From Gammaproteobacteria bacterium (lineage in GTDB: Bacteria; Pseudomonadota; Gammaproteobacteria; Steroidobacterales; Steroidobacteraceae): a DNA stretch of 64,000 nucleotides. The notes beneath the pieces are model-generated. The model was not told where the DNA came from. It saw only the letters and a program-made list of their open reading frames with translations, and did no database searches. The stretch covers positions 1 through 64,000 of the forward strand of contig PLUE01000064.1 of NCBI GenBank assembly GCA_003164785.1. The letters are read 5' to 3'. The translations under genes and the position numbers were made by a program. Of this stretch, positions 1 to 8,246 are shown piece after piece. Each line of letters begins with the position of its first letter. Within the stretch, counting starts at the first letter, position 1.

Positions 1-1
1 G

Positions 2-58
2 CCGAGTTCGATTATCGGTACGTCGAAAACCGCACCGAGTTCGATTATCGGCACGTCG
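2..58. repeat. Two-copy 33-bp-period direct repeat at window edge
   Basis: A 24-nt unit starting CCGAGTTCGATTATCGG occurs at 2-25 and 35-58 with one mismatch, at a period of 33 bp (11 codons). The + frame is open from base 1 to a stop at 285, so this could be the in-frame repetitive C-terminal end of a gene that starts before the window. It could equally be non-coding. The array may continue upstream. Confidence 0.6.
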
Positions 59-226
59 TAAGTTTGATGGTTCCCCGGTTTCCTAGATTAGTTAGGGCGG
101 AGCCTGCCGCGAAGTTTCGGCGGGCTATTCCGTCATATAGTTTCGACCCAATGCTGGGTGAGTTGAAGGGTCTGCCACCACTCGATCAGGAGTCCCTCGA
201 TAGCCGCGCTGCGAAGGCCGGTCCGT

Positions 227-1096
227 TTAGCGTCTTTTGCGGCTGGTCGACTTACTTGTTCGTAACCGATCAATCGGCTTTTTAGTCGCGCGTTTCGACT
301 TCCTCGGGAGTGGTTGCGTTGCCCGCGCTGGTTTCTCTGGCGGCGGCTCGTACTGGCGCCGTTTAGCGGAACCTTGTTTCCCCGTCCATGCAAAAACCAG
401 CACGCCCAACTCGCCAATCTCCTTACGCTTTGGTTGACGAAGACGATGCTCCTCAATCTCTCCGTCAATGGAATCGATGAAAGCAGTGCCCCGATGTTCT
501 ATGTCTCGAAGCAGCGGGGCAATTGCCGCAAGGCCTATCTCAGAAACGTGGCAACTACGCTCGAGTAGTAAAGTCCTCCGTTGCTTCCTTGCTGCGGCAT
601 TCCTTTGTAGTGTATTCAGGTACCTCTCGAGAACAAATGCTGCTCGCGGCACCTCAAGTTCCGGCAACACGAACACACGTCTGACCGCCAGCACGTCGCC
701 ATTATCAAGAAATTTCACGCTTGGAGAGCGTTTCATCAACTTTAGAGCGAGGGACTCCTCGACGCGAGCGCGCGAAGCTCTAATTAGGCTCGCTAATGAC
801 CGAGATCCGACCCTGTTGGTCAACAAAACTGGCTTGCCTGCAGCATCCAAAAACCGTGGATCTGAAAACCACGCACCCATGACCACACCCATATCTTCGT
901 AGGCGCGAATCAGACTTCTCAGTAATCGAGTGCTGTTTTTCGAGCGGTGACCGGTGGGGAAGTTCGCGGCGAAATCGGTTATGAATTGGTCGGGTATTTT
1001 ATTGTTGCGCAAAAACTCAAACGTAGCTGACAGCAGCGCAATTGCTCCTTGCCGATTAACGTCAAGAAAAAGCGGGTCTCTGCTAGCTCGATTCAT
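227..1096 (-). CDS. DUF6502-like hypothetical protein
   Basis: 289-residue protein of unknown biochemical role. Its middle contains an AWFSDPRFLDAAGKP stretch that matches the AWFSSPRFADKTGEP stretch of the neighbouring gene, so the two are related and both resemble DUF6502 proteins. It lacks the N-terminal helix-turn-helix-like part seen in the neighbour. The C-terminal 60 residues are rich in Lys, Arg and Pro and are probably disordered. It follows the neighbour by 26 bp on the same strand, suggesting an operon. The ATG at 1096 is the only convincing start. Confidence 0.6.
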   Translation of the reverse strand: MNRASRDPLFLDVNRQGAIALLSATFEFLRNNKIPDQFITDFAANFPTGHRSKNSTRLLRSLIRAYEDMGVVMGAWFSDPRFLDAAGKPVLLTNRVGSRSLASLIRASRARVEESLALKLMKRSPSVKFLDNGDVLAVRRVFVLPELEVPRAAFVLERYLNTLQRNAAARKQRRTLLLERSCHVSEIGLAAIAPLLRDIEHRGTAFIDSIDGEIEEHRLRQPKRKEIGELGVLVFAWTGKQGSAKRRQYEPPPEKPARATQPLPRKSKRATKKPIDRLRTSKSTSRKRR

Positions 1097-1122
1097 AGTG
1101 CAGGTCGCGGCGCAAGCATGAG

Positions 1123-2040
1123 TTACTCCGAATCTTGTCGTCTGGGGCGGCGGCGCAGGTTCTTTCTGCGGGCTTGCGGGCCGGCCGACGCCGGGCGCTC
1201 ACTTTCTGAGATGCTGTCTTGAAAATAGAAAACCGTAACTCCCAAGCGAACAAGGCTTGCGTCGGAGACTTTGGTGTTTCGCTTCTTGCGAGCACGATTC
1301 AGAAGTGAAGTCGCTCCGTTTATGAAGTTGGTGCCTTGCGCGGCGATCTCCCTTCGAATAAAGGAAACCATGTCAAGATCGCTGTCCTCGATGACGGCGG
1401 TTGCCTCAAACAGAGGAGTGGCGGACCGTCGAACGTTATGTGTAAGGGTCTTCAGAAGATCGTTTCCACGCTCGCCCACGGCGGCGATGGAGGTGTCGGA
1501 TAGTCCGCTCAATATCGGCACGCGAGATATAGCTCTAACTTGCTGATCAGCGAGCTGTTCAATGGCATTCATTTGCCTCAACTCATCAAGCATGGCTCGG
1601 ACCGGAATGCCTCCTCCATGTCTTTCGACGAGACTTTCGAAACTACGTCTTTTCCCGAATATCGGAAGTGTTGCGGGTTCACCCGTCTTGTCCGCAAAGC
1701 GGGGGCTACTGAACCAGGCGGCAAGGAGACGTCGAGCCGGATGCTGATCAGCCTTCGATCGACTCATCGCCTCGCGGGAATTCAAAATCTTCGTGACCTC
1801 AGATCTTGGTAATCCCGTCATTATCGAAACGCGCGATTTGCTCTCGCGGCCAGTTTCACGCACAACACGCTTGCTGGCGATGCGCGCGGACTTCTCTCTA
1901 ACTGTCTGATTGAGCTCTCGCACAGTGATCCCGGTATCAAGCATCAATTCGACCAGGGGCTCGAGCAAGCGACTCAACGCTAGTAGCGCTGCCTCTTTGA
2001 TCGGATCATCGGTCGATTCTCTTTTTTCTTGGATGGTCAT
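1123..2040 (-). CDS. DUF6502 family protein, putative regulator
   Basis: 305-residue protein from the ATG at 2040; an upstream in-frame ATG at 2091 would add 17 residues. The N-terminal 90 residues are helical with an MTGLPRSEVTKIL segment resembling a DNA-binding helix-turn-helix, followed by the AWFSSPRF block typical of DUF6502 proteins. The C-terminus is basic. DUF6502 proteins have no settled function, and a DNA-binding role is inferred. It is first in a two-gene minus-strand unit with a paralogue downstream. I chose 2040 because the family-like sequence begins directly after it. Confidence 0.65.
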   Translation of the reverse strand: MTIQEKRESTDDPIKEAALLALSRLLEPLVELMLDTGITVRELNQTVREKSARIASKRVVRETGRESKSRVSIMTGLPRSEVTKILNSREAMSRSKADQHPARRLLAAWFSSPRFADKTGEPATLPIFGKRRSFESLVERHGGGIPVRAMLDELRQMNAIEQLADQQVRAISRVPILSGLSDTSIAAVGERGNDLLKTLTHNVRRSATPLFEATAVIEDSDLDMVSFIRREIAAQGTNFINGATSLLNRARKKRNTKVSDASLVRLGVTVFYFQDSISESERPASAGPQARRKNLRRRPRRQDSE

Positions 2041-2308
2041 TCGACCCGCAAAAAACGTGTCGTTGGGACGAGACACCAATGCCGAAAGCAACCCGGCGAC
2101 AAAGCGTGGCGAATAATCCTTGCGGGATTATCGGATGTCAAATCACCGCTTTCCATGAGGAAAAGAATTCAGGATGACTGCGGCATCGGCGTTCACGAGT
2201 CGTGGACCCGGAGTCCAAGTTCTAAGTCACTACACCATACTATATGTGTCTCTCGTTGCTCGACAAGTTGCAAATCGCGTGCGTATTGCTAAAAATGCGT
2301 GCAGATCT

Positions 2309-2608
2309 ATGACATCCTCCCTAGTCTGCTGGCGCTGTGGAACATCGTTGGCTGCGCTGAGCTTGCCGCTTCGGCGGCTCGATGTGTGCAAGCAATGCAA
2401 GGCTGAGCTGCATGTCTGCAAGATGTGCGTGGAATATGACGTGAGTTATGCCAAGCACTGCAAGGAGCCCACGGCGGAGGAGGTGCGCAAAAAGGATGAG
2501 GCGAATTTCTGCGACCATTTCAAGCCGAAGCCGGGTGCGTACCAGGCCAGGGACGAGGCTGAGCTGGCACGCGCCAAGTTGGCGCTGGATGATTTGTTTC
2601 GCAAGTGA
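2309..2608 (+). CDS. Conserved small zinc-ribbon protein
   Basis: 99-residue protein from ATG 2309 (an open frame from 2174 has no conserved sequence before this point). It carries three CxxC pairs, CWRC, CKQC and CKMC, then further Cys residues ending in an NFCDHF motif, so it probably binds one or two zinc ions. Similar small proteins are common in gammaproteobacteria and are annotated only as hypothetical. No RNA- or DNA-binding role can be read from the sequence. Confidence 0.75.
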   Translation: MTSSLVCWRCGTSLAALSLPLRRLDVCKQCKAELHVCKMCVEYDVSYAKHCKEPTAEEVRKKDEANFCDHFKPKPGAYQARDEAELARAKLALDDLFRK

Positions 2609-2953
2609 CGCGGGGCTCGCCCTCGCCGTCTGCTGCATCGCGATGTCCCCGGCTGGGGCTTCCCCCCTTGCGGCCGGCATGGGTGTTTTCTAATCCAATT
2701 CCGTAGTCTTTTTTGGCGAGCCGCTTGCGCGAATTTGGCGGAACCCCTGCGGGGATGGCTTCGGAGGGCTTGAGGCCCTCTATGGATGACGCCGAATTTC
2801 GCAGATATCGGTTCAAATTTCTCCTCATCCATATCACAACCGTGTCGTCTAGTCGGGGAATCCCGCAATTTTCGTCTGGGGCGGTACGACGAGAAGGTGA
2901 AGGGGGTATAAATTCAGTCAGCGAGCGAGTTTCTGTACAACGGAGTCCAGTGG
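2609..2953. other. Intergenic, no gene seen
   Basis: About 345 bp between the zinc-ribbon gene and the multi-PAS kinase. Short open frames on both strands show no conserved motif and read as shadows. Some leader or promoter for the kinase must lie here, but no clear -35/-10 pair stands out. Confidence 0.5.
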
Positions 2954-5900
2954 ATGGCGACTTCAACAGATTATCTTCGGATAGCCGGCAATGAAGCCAG
3001 GCTGATACCCGAAACTGCATTCGATGCCTTCCGAGAGGCCGTCGTCGTCGTCGATCTTCGGCGCAAGTGCTTGCCCATCGTCCTGGCGAATGCGACCGCG
3101 CGCCGGTGCTTGGTCGGCGACTGCACACCTGACTCGATGGACGATTTCTCCCTATACGCGTTATTGGACAAGGCGGCCGATATCGTCGTCTCGACGGCGA
3201 TGGGGTTGCGCGCGGAGGTTCCGAGTGCGAGCTGGGTGTTGAATTGGGGATTGCTGGGCGGGAATCAATCGATACTGACCGAGATCAAGAGTCTGCACTC
3301 AGGTATCGGGCAACGTCTGGTGATGTTGACCTTCGCGGAGCCGGCGGCCGAGTCCACCGTGTTCTCTGCGATCGAACACCGGGCCCCGGGTCTGCTGATC
3401 TTGAACACGGAACTGACGGTTACCTATGCGAATCCGAGCGCCGTGCGCACCGCCGGGGGGTTGCCGGGCGGGATCTTGAGCTACTCGGGGCTCGCGTTGG
3501 TCCCGACGGCGGGAATTCCTCGCGAGGCCTTTGTTCTGGCCTTGGCGGGTGAGCATTATCACGACGAGGCGGTGGCGGTGACGGCTCCGGGCGCGCCGAC
3601 GCGGTGGTTCGAAATGGATATTCAGCCGCTCAAGAATGCGTCGGGAATTGCGGGTCTCGCGGTGCTGTCGAATGAAGTCACCGAACGACGTTCGGGAAGG
3701 TTGGCGTCGACGGCGGGGGAGCGGCGGCTGCTGGCGCTCACCGAGCATGCGAGCGACATCATCACGGTCGCGGGCCGCGACGGCCGTCTGCAATATGTGA
3801 GCGGCGGAATCTGGAACTCTCTCGGCTATACGGTCGACGAATGGCGGTCGACGTCGTTGCTGGACCACGTCCATCCGGAGGACGTCGAGACCATCCGCGC
3901 CAAGTATGCGCAATTGGTCGCCGGGGCGATTGCCGGTTTCTCGCAGCAGTTTCGGATGCTGCACAAGAACGGGACCTACCGTTGGCTGGAATCGAATTAC
4001 GCCTCGGCGCTCGACAATCCGCTGATCAACGGGGTGGTGGTCAACTCCCGCGACATCACGGAACGCAGGCAGGCGGAGAGCCGGCTGGCGCAGCGTGAAG
4101 AGGTATTCAGGCTCGCCGCGGATGCGGTGAACGGCATCATTTTCGAGTGGGATTTGGTGCGCGAGGTCGTGCATCGTTCCCGCGGCGTGAAGGAGGTGCT
4201 GGGACTGGACGCCGAGGTTCTGGCCCAAGAGGGGGAGTGGTCCGCCCGCATTCATCCGCTCGACGGCGTCGGCTATGCCAAGACCATCAGCGCCGCGGTC
4301 CGGGATGGTGATGGTTGGACCGCCAATTACCGTATTCGCGATGCGCGCGGCCGCTACCGCTCCATGCTGGAGCGGGGGCTGATTCAGCGCAGCGAGCAGG
4401 GCATCGCGGTGCGCGCCATCGGCTGCTGCGTCGACGTGTCCGAGATCAAACGCTTGACCGACCTGCTGGCCGAGGCGCAGCGGGCGGCCAAGATGGGTGC
4501 CTGGGAATTCAGCGTCGCGACCCAGGAGCTGACGTGGACCGACGAAATGTTCCGCATCTACGAGGCGAATCCGGCGGAATTGGCGGTCGCGTGGGAGCCC
4601 ATGCTCGCTCGATTCACCCCGGAGTCGCGGATGCGCTTCGATACGGCGTATGCGGCGGCCGCCGAACAACAGACGGGTGGTTTCGACCTGGAGCTGGAGA
4701 TTGACACCCTGAGGGGCAATCGCCTGTGGGTGCGCATCATCGGCCAGGTGGAGATGATACAGGGGCGGCCGTTTCGGGTATTCGGCTCGGTCCAAAACAT
4801 CCAGGCCCAGAAACTGGCGCAGATCGCGCTGGAGAACAGCACGGGTTGGCTCAAGTTGTCGATGAACATGGCGCACATGCATCCGTGGCGCTGGGATCGG
4901 GCGACCGACTCGCTGGATTTTGCGATTGTCGATGGAAAGATGGTGCATCTGCCGCGCGTCTTTCCGGGCATGAAGAACTTGATGGGGCGCGTGCATCCGA
5001 AAGACCGCCCGGCGATTCGGAAGGGCATCGATCGAGCATGGGACACGCGCCAGCAGGTTCAGGTCGCGTTCCGGCTGAAGTCTCGCAATGGGCAGTATCG
5101 GAGTTACGAGGCGATCGCCAGACCGTTGTTCGACGCCGCGGGGCGCCCCAGCGGGCTGGTGGGTGTGTCCCAAGACGTGACGGCGCGCCATGAGGCCGAG
5201 AAACGATTGCGGCGGTCCGAAGAGCTGTTGCGGATCACGACGGCGAACACCGCCGACACCCTGGTGCTGCTCGACACGGATCTGCGGATTCGATTCATCA
5301 ATCGCAGCGTCGGCGGGATGACCATCGAGCAAATCATCGGCCGGCATGTCGCCGTGCTGTTGCCCGACGCGGCCCGCGACGGGGTCCTCAGCCGCCTGCG
5401 CTTGGTGCTCGCGACGGCGCGGACGGCGGAATTCGAGTTCGACATCCAAGAAGCGGACGGTGGTTTGACGCAGTACTTCGAGAATCGCGCGGTGTTGGTC
5501 CGCGATCAGGGTCTGGGCACGTGCCTCTCCGTGACGATGCGCAACGCCACCGAGCGCAAGCGCCTCGAGAAGGAGATCTTGGAGGTGTCCAGCCGCGAGC
5601 GGCATACCATCGGGCGCGATCTGCACGATGGTTTGGGGCAGGAACTGACCGGAATCGCTTTGATGCTCCGCGCCTTGGCCACCCGGATCTACACCCGGGT
5701 ACCCGAGTCGCGTGGCCAGGTGGACGAGATCGTTGGCTTGGTGAATCAGTCGATCGAGACGGCGCGCGGACTTGCACGTGGCCTGCTGCCGCTCAATCCG
5801 GACGGCGGTGGATTGACGTTCGCCCTGCGGGCGCTGGCGGATCGCGGGCGGGATGTGTATGGCTTGACGGTGGATTTTCGGGCCGAGGTGGCGCCGCAAA

Positions 5901-6232
5901 TCACCTTCAGCGAGGCAAGTTCCAGTCATCTGTACCGTATCGCCCAAGAGGCGCTCACGAATACGGCGCGGCACGGGCGGGCCTCCGCCGCGTCGATTCT
6001 CCTGATCGTGACCAGAGCCAAGTTTTTACTGCAAATCACCGATGATGGGATTGGGATCGGGAATCTGGACCCCGCGGCCTGCGGAATGGGGCTGAAGATC
6101 ATGAAATACCGTGCGGGAATGATTGGCGCGAGGTTCGAAATCGTCGCGAATCAACCCCATGGAACCGTAGTACGCGTTACTGGCGAGCAATCGATGGTAA
6201 TGAGTGCGTTACACTGTGCTCACGCGATTTAA
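2954..6232 (+). CDS. Multi-PAS sensor histidine kinase, NarL/HisKA_3 type
   Basis: 1092-residue cytoplasmic kinase with no clear membrane segment. After an N-terminal region of about 120 residues it carries a string of roughly six PAS/PAC units (recurring phrases such as DITERRQAE, DVTARHEAE and NATERKRLE mark the linkers). The HisKA_3 dimerisation domain holds the phospho-acceptor in RDLHDGLGQEL (His891). The HATPase domain follows with an N-box near EALTNTARHG and a G-box at DDGIGIG (about 1030). It should phosphorylate the LuxR-type regulator that starts 10 bp downstream. The number of PAS units suggests integration of several small-molecule or redox cues; ligands cannot be read from sequence. 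Confidence 0.93.
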   Translation: MATSTDYLRIAGNEARLIPETAFDAFREAVVVVDLRRKCLPIVLANATARRCLVGDCTPDSMDDFSLYALLDKAADIVVSTAMGLRAEVPSASWVLNWGLLGGNQSILTEIKSLHSGIGQRLVMLTFAEPAAESTVFSAIEHRAPGLLILNTELTVTYANPSAVRTAGGLPGGILSYSGLALVPTAGIPREAFVLALAGEHYHDEAVAVTAPGAPTRWFEMDIQPLKNASGIAGLAVLSNEVTERRSGRLASTAGERRLLALTEHASDIITVAGRDGRLQYVSGGIWNSLGYTVDEWRSTSLLDHVHPEDVETIRAKYAQLVAGAIAGFSQQFRMLHKNGTYRWLESNYASALDNPLINGVVVNSRDITERRQAESRLAQREEVFRLAADAVNGIIFEWDLVREVVHRSRGVKEVLGLDAEVLAQEGEWSARIHPLDGVGYAKTISAAVRDGDGWTANYRIRDARGRYRSMLERGLIQRSEQGIAVRAIGCCVDVSEIKRLTDLLAEAQRAAKMGAWEFSVATQELTWTDEMFRIYEANPAELAVAWEPMLARFTPESRMRFDTAYAAAAEQQTGGFDLELEIDTLRGNRLWVRIIGQVEMIQGRPFRVFGSVQNIQAQKLAQIALENSTGWLKLSMNMAHMHPWRWDRATDSLDFAIVDGKMVHLPRVFPGMKNLMGRVHPKDRPAIRKGIDRAWDTRQQVQVAFRLKSRNGQYRSYEAIARPLFDAAGRPSGLVGVSQDVTARHEAEKRLRRSEELLRITTANTADTLVLLDTDLRIRFINRSVGGMTIEQIIGRHVAVLLPDAARDGVLSRLRLVLATARTAEFEFDIQEADGGLTQYFENRAVLVRDQGLGTCLSVTMRNATERKRLEKEILEVSSRERHTIGRDLHDGLGQELTGIALMLRALATRIYTRVPESRGQVDEIVGLVNQSIETARGLARGLLPLNPDGGGLTFALRALADRGRDVYGLTVDFRAEVAPQITFSEASSSHLYRIAQEALTNTARHGRASAASILLIVTRAKFLLQITDDGIGIGNLDPAACGMGLKIMKYRAGMIGARFEIVANQPHGTVVRVTGEQSMVMSALHCAHAI

Positions 6233-6242
6233 GGAGAAGGCA

Positions 6243-7022
6243 ATGGCTGCAAGCAACACATGGATTCGTACGTCGGTAGCTCAGTCCGGCATGACCGGCG
6301 GCAAGCGCCGGGTACGGCGGGTTTTGATCGTCGACGACCACCCGATCGTTCGCCAAGGGCTGCGCCGCGTCATGGAGAACGAGGACGATTTGGCCGTCTG
6401 CGGCGAAGCCGAGACCGCCCGGGACGCCCGGACGGCGATCAAGGAGCTGAATCCCGACGTCATGATCGCCGACATCAGCCTGAAGCAGGGCGATGGCATC
6501 GAGTTGGTCCGCGACGTGCGCGCGCACCATCCGCAACTCCCGATCCTGGTGCTGTCGATGCATGATGAGACGATTTATGCCGAGCGGATGCTGTCCGCAG
6601 GCGCCAATGGCTACATCATGAAGCAGGCCGCCAGCGAACAATTCCTGGTATCGCTACGGCGTGTGCTCGACGGCAACATCTACGTGTCGGAAGCCGTCGG
6701 CAACAACATGATTCAGAAATTTGCCGCCGGCGGTTCCTACATCTCGGCGAACCCGATCGATCGGCTCAGCAACCGCGAGTTGCAGATCCTGCACATGATC
6801 GGCAAGGGGATGAGCACGCGCGAGACCGCGCACTCGCTCAATCTGAGCATCAAGACCGTGGAATCCCATCGGCAGCGCATCAAGCGGAAGCTAAACTTGA
6901 GCACGGGGACGCAGTTGGTCCAATACGCGGTCAACTGGTTCACGGGCCGCGAGGCAAACGCGCACCCATTTAGCGCAAAAGAGGCGCCCGGTGTTGCCAC
7001 GGAGGCTCACACCGCGACGTAG
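6243..7022 (+). CDS. NarL/FixJ-type response regulator
   Basis: 259-residue response regulator. The REC domain (about 20-140) opens with VLIVDDHPIVRQGL and has the phosphorylated Asp in DVMIADISL. A LuxR-type helix-turn-helix lies near 180-245 (LSNRELQILHMIGKG and IKTVESHRQRIKRKL). The start at 6243 is preceded by AAGGAGAAGG, a strong ribosome binding site, which favours it over an in-frame ATG at 6204 inside the kinase gene. It is the cognate partner of the kinase 10 bp upstream and probably a transcription factor. Confidence 0.93.
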   Translation: MAASNTWIRTSVAQSGMTGGKRRVRRVLIVDDHPIVRQGLRRVMENEDDLAVCGEAETARDARTAIKELNPDVMIADISLKQGDGIELVRDVRAHHPQLPILVLSMHDETIYAERMLSAGANGYIMKQAASEQFLVSLRRVLDGNIYVSEAVGNNMIQKFAAGGSYISANPIDRLSNRELQILHMIGKGMSTRETAHSLNLSIKTVESHRQRIKRKLNLSTGTQLVQYAVNWFTGREANAHPFSAKEAPGVATEAHTAT

Positions 7023-7142
7023 CGGCGCACTGGCCCGCGCCACCCGCCTGCGCGACTGCGGCGGTTGCGCGGGCCGGTCGAGCCGATGCCGCGACGGCTC
7101 ATTCGTGCGCACATGGTCAACATGAGCGGCAGTACCCGGATT

Positions 7143-7148
7143 TATAAT
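7143..7148 (+). promoter_or_regulatory. Possible -10 element upstream of the GGDEF gene
   Basis: A perfect TATAAT lies 83 bp before the diguanylate cyclase start. No good -35 is present at the expected distance, so this is weak evidence for a separate promoter of the downstream gene. Confidence 0.25.
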
Positions 7149-7230
7149 AAGCCTATGCCGCATAATCAAGTCGCGGTGTGACTCGCCGATACTACAGAGC
7201 AATTCTCAGTTTCGCGCGGAGTTCGAACCA

Positions 7231-8226
7231 GTGCCAGATATGGAATCTGTGACGTCGCTCACGGCCGAATCGTCGCCTGCCATCTTGCTGGCGGAAGACG
7301 ATCCGGTGACCCGTATGTTGATGACGCGCTTTCTCAAGAAGGCGGGCTACGAGGTGGACGCCGTGGGCGATGGCGCCGAAGCGCTCGACAAAATGACGAA
7401 GCGTTATTACCCGATCTTGGTCACGGATTGGGAGATGCCCGGCATGGACGGCGTCGCGCTCTGCAAGGCGGTGCGCAACATGCAGCTGGATGGGTATGTG
7501 TATGCGCTGCTGCTGACCGCCCGCGACGCGAAAGAACACATCATCGCGGGGCTGGAGGCGGGCGCCGACGATTATCTGGTCAAGCCGGTGCACGAGCGGG
7601 AGCTCATCGCCCGGCTGAACGCCGGGCGGCGCATCCTCGCGCTGGAGCATTCGCTGCGCGCCGCGAATCAGCGCAACCGGATTCTGTCGATCACGGATGC
7701 GTTGACCGGCGCCTACAACCGGCGTTACCTGATGGAACAGCTGCCGCGCGAAGTGGAGCGCTGCCGTCGGTACGCCTACCCGCTGTCGGTCATCATGTTC
7801 GACATCGATCACTTCAAACTCATCAACGACGAAATGGGCCATGCTGCCGGCGACGACGTCCTGCAGCAGTTCGTCGCCCGGGTGCAGCGCTCGATCCGCT
7901 CCAACAGCGATTGGATCGCCCGCTATGGCGGCGAAGAGTTCTTGATGGTGCTGCCGGAGACCGAGTTCAAAGCCGGCATGTTCGTGGCGGAAAAAATCCG
8001 CAGCCTCATCGGTGGGTCGACCTTCGTCACGCGCGTGGGCGACACGCCGGTGACGGCGAGCTTCGGTGTCGCGGCCACCGGTCCGAGCGGCCCGGATTTG
8101 CTGTTGAAGGTCGAAGGCCTCATCAAGGCCGCCGACCTGTGCCTGTATCAGAGCAAGCAGCAGGGGCGGGATCGGACCACCGGCATCGAGATCGCCAATT
8201 CGATGGCGATGCTGGCCAACGGATAG
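7231..8226 (+). CDS. Response regulator with diguanylate cyclase (GGDEF) output
   Basis: 331 residues from a GTG start; an ATG at 7240 is an equally possible start. An N-terminal REC domain (about 17-135) has the acidic pair AEDD, phospho-acceptor Asp66 in VTDWEMPG and Lys118. A GGDEF domain follows with DIDHFKLIND and the active-site GGEEF at 233-237, so it should make cyclic di-GMP on phosphorylation. The RxxD inhibitory I-site is not present at the usual place upstream of GGEEF, suggesting weak product inhibition. It is convergent with the hybrid kinase, which could be its phosphodonor. Confidence 0.92.
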   Translation: MPDMESVTSLTAESSPAILLAEDDPVTRMLMTRFLKKAGYEVDAVGDGAEALDKMTKRYYPILVTDWEMPGMDGVALCKAVRNMQLDGYVYALLLTARDAKEHIIAGLEAGADDYLVKPVHERELIARLNAGRRILALEHSLRAANQRNRILSITDALTGAYNRRYLMEQLPREVERCRRYAYPLSVIMFDIDHFKLINDEMGHAAGDDVLQQFVARVQRSIRSNSDWIARYGGEEFLMVLPETEFKAGMFVAEKIRSLIGGSTFVTRVGDTPVTASFGVAATGPSGPDLLLKVEGLIKAADLCLYQSKQQGRDRTTGIEIANSMAMLANG

Positions 8227-8246
8227 GCGCGCGACCCCGGCGAGGT

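Noticed and set aside
3299-5974. 891-codon open frame opposite the multi-PAS kinase
   Set aside because: It mirrors the kinase gene, has Arg/His/Gln-rich composition typical of antisense GC-rich frames, and shows no family motif.
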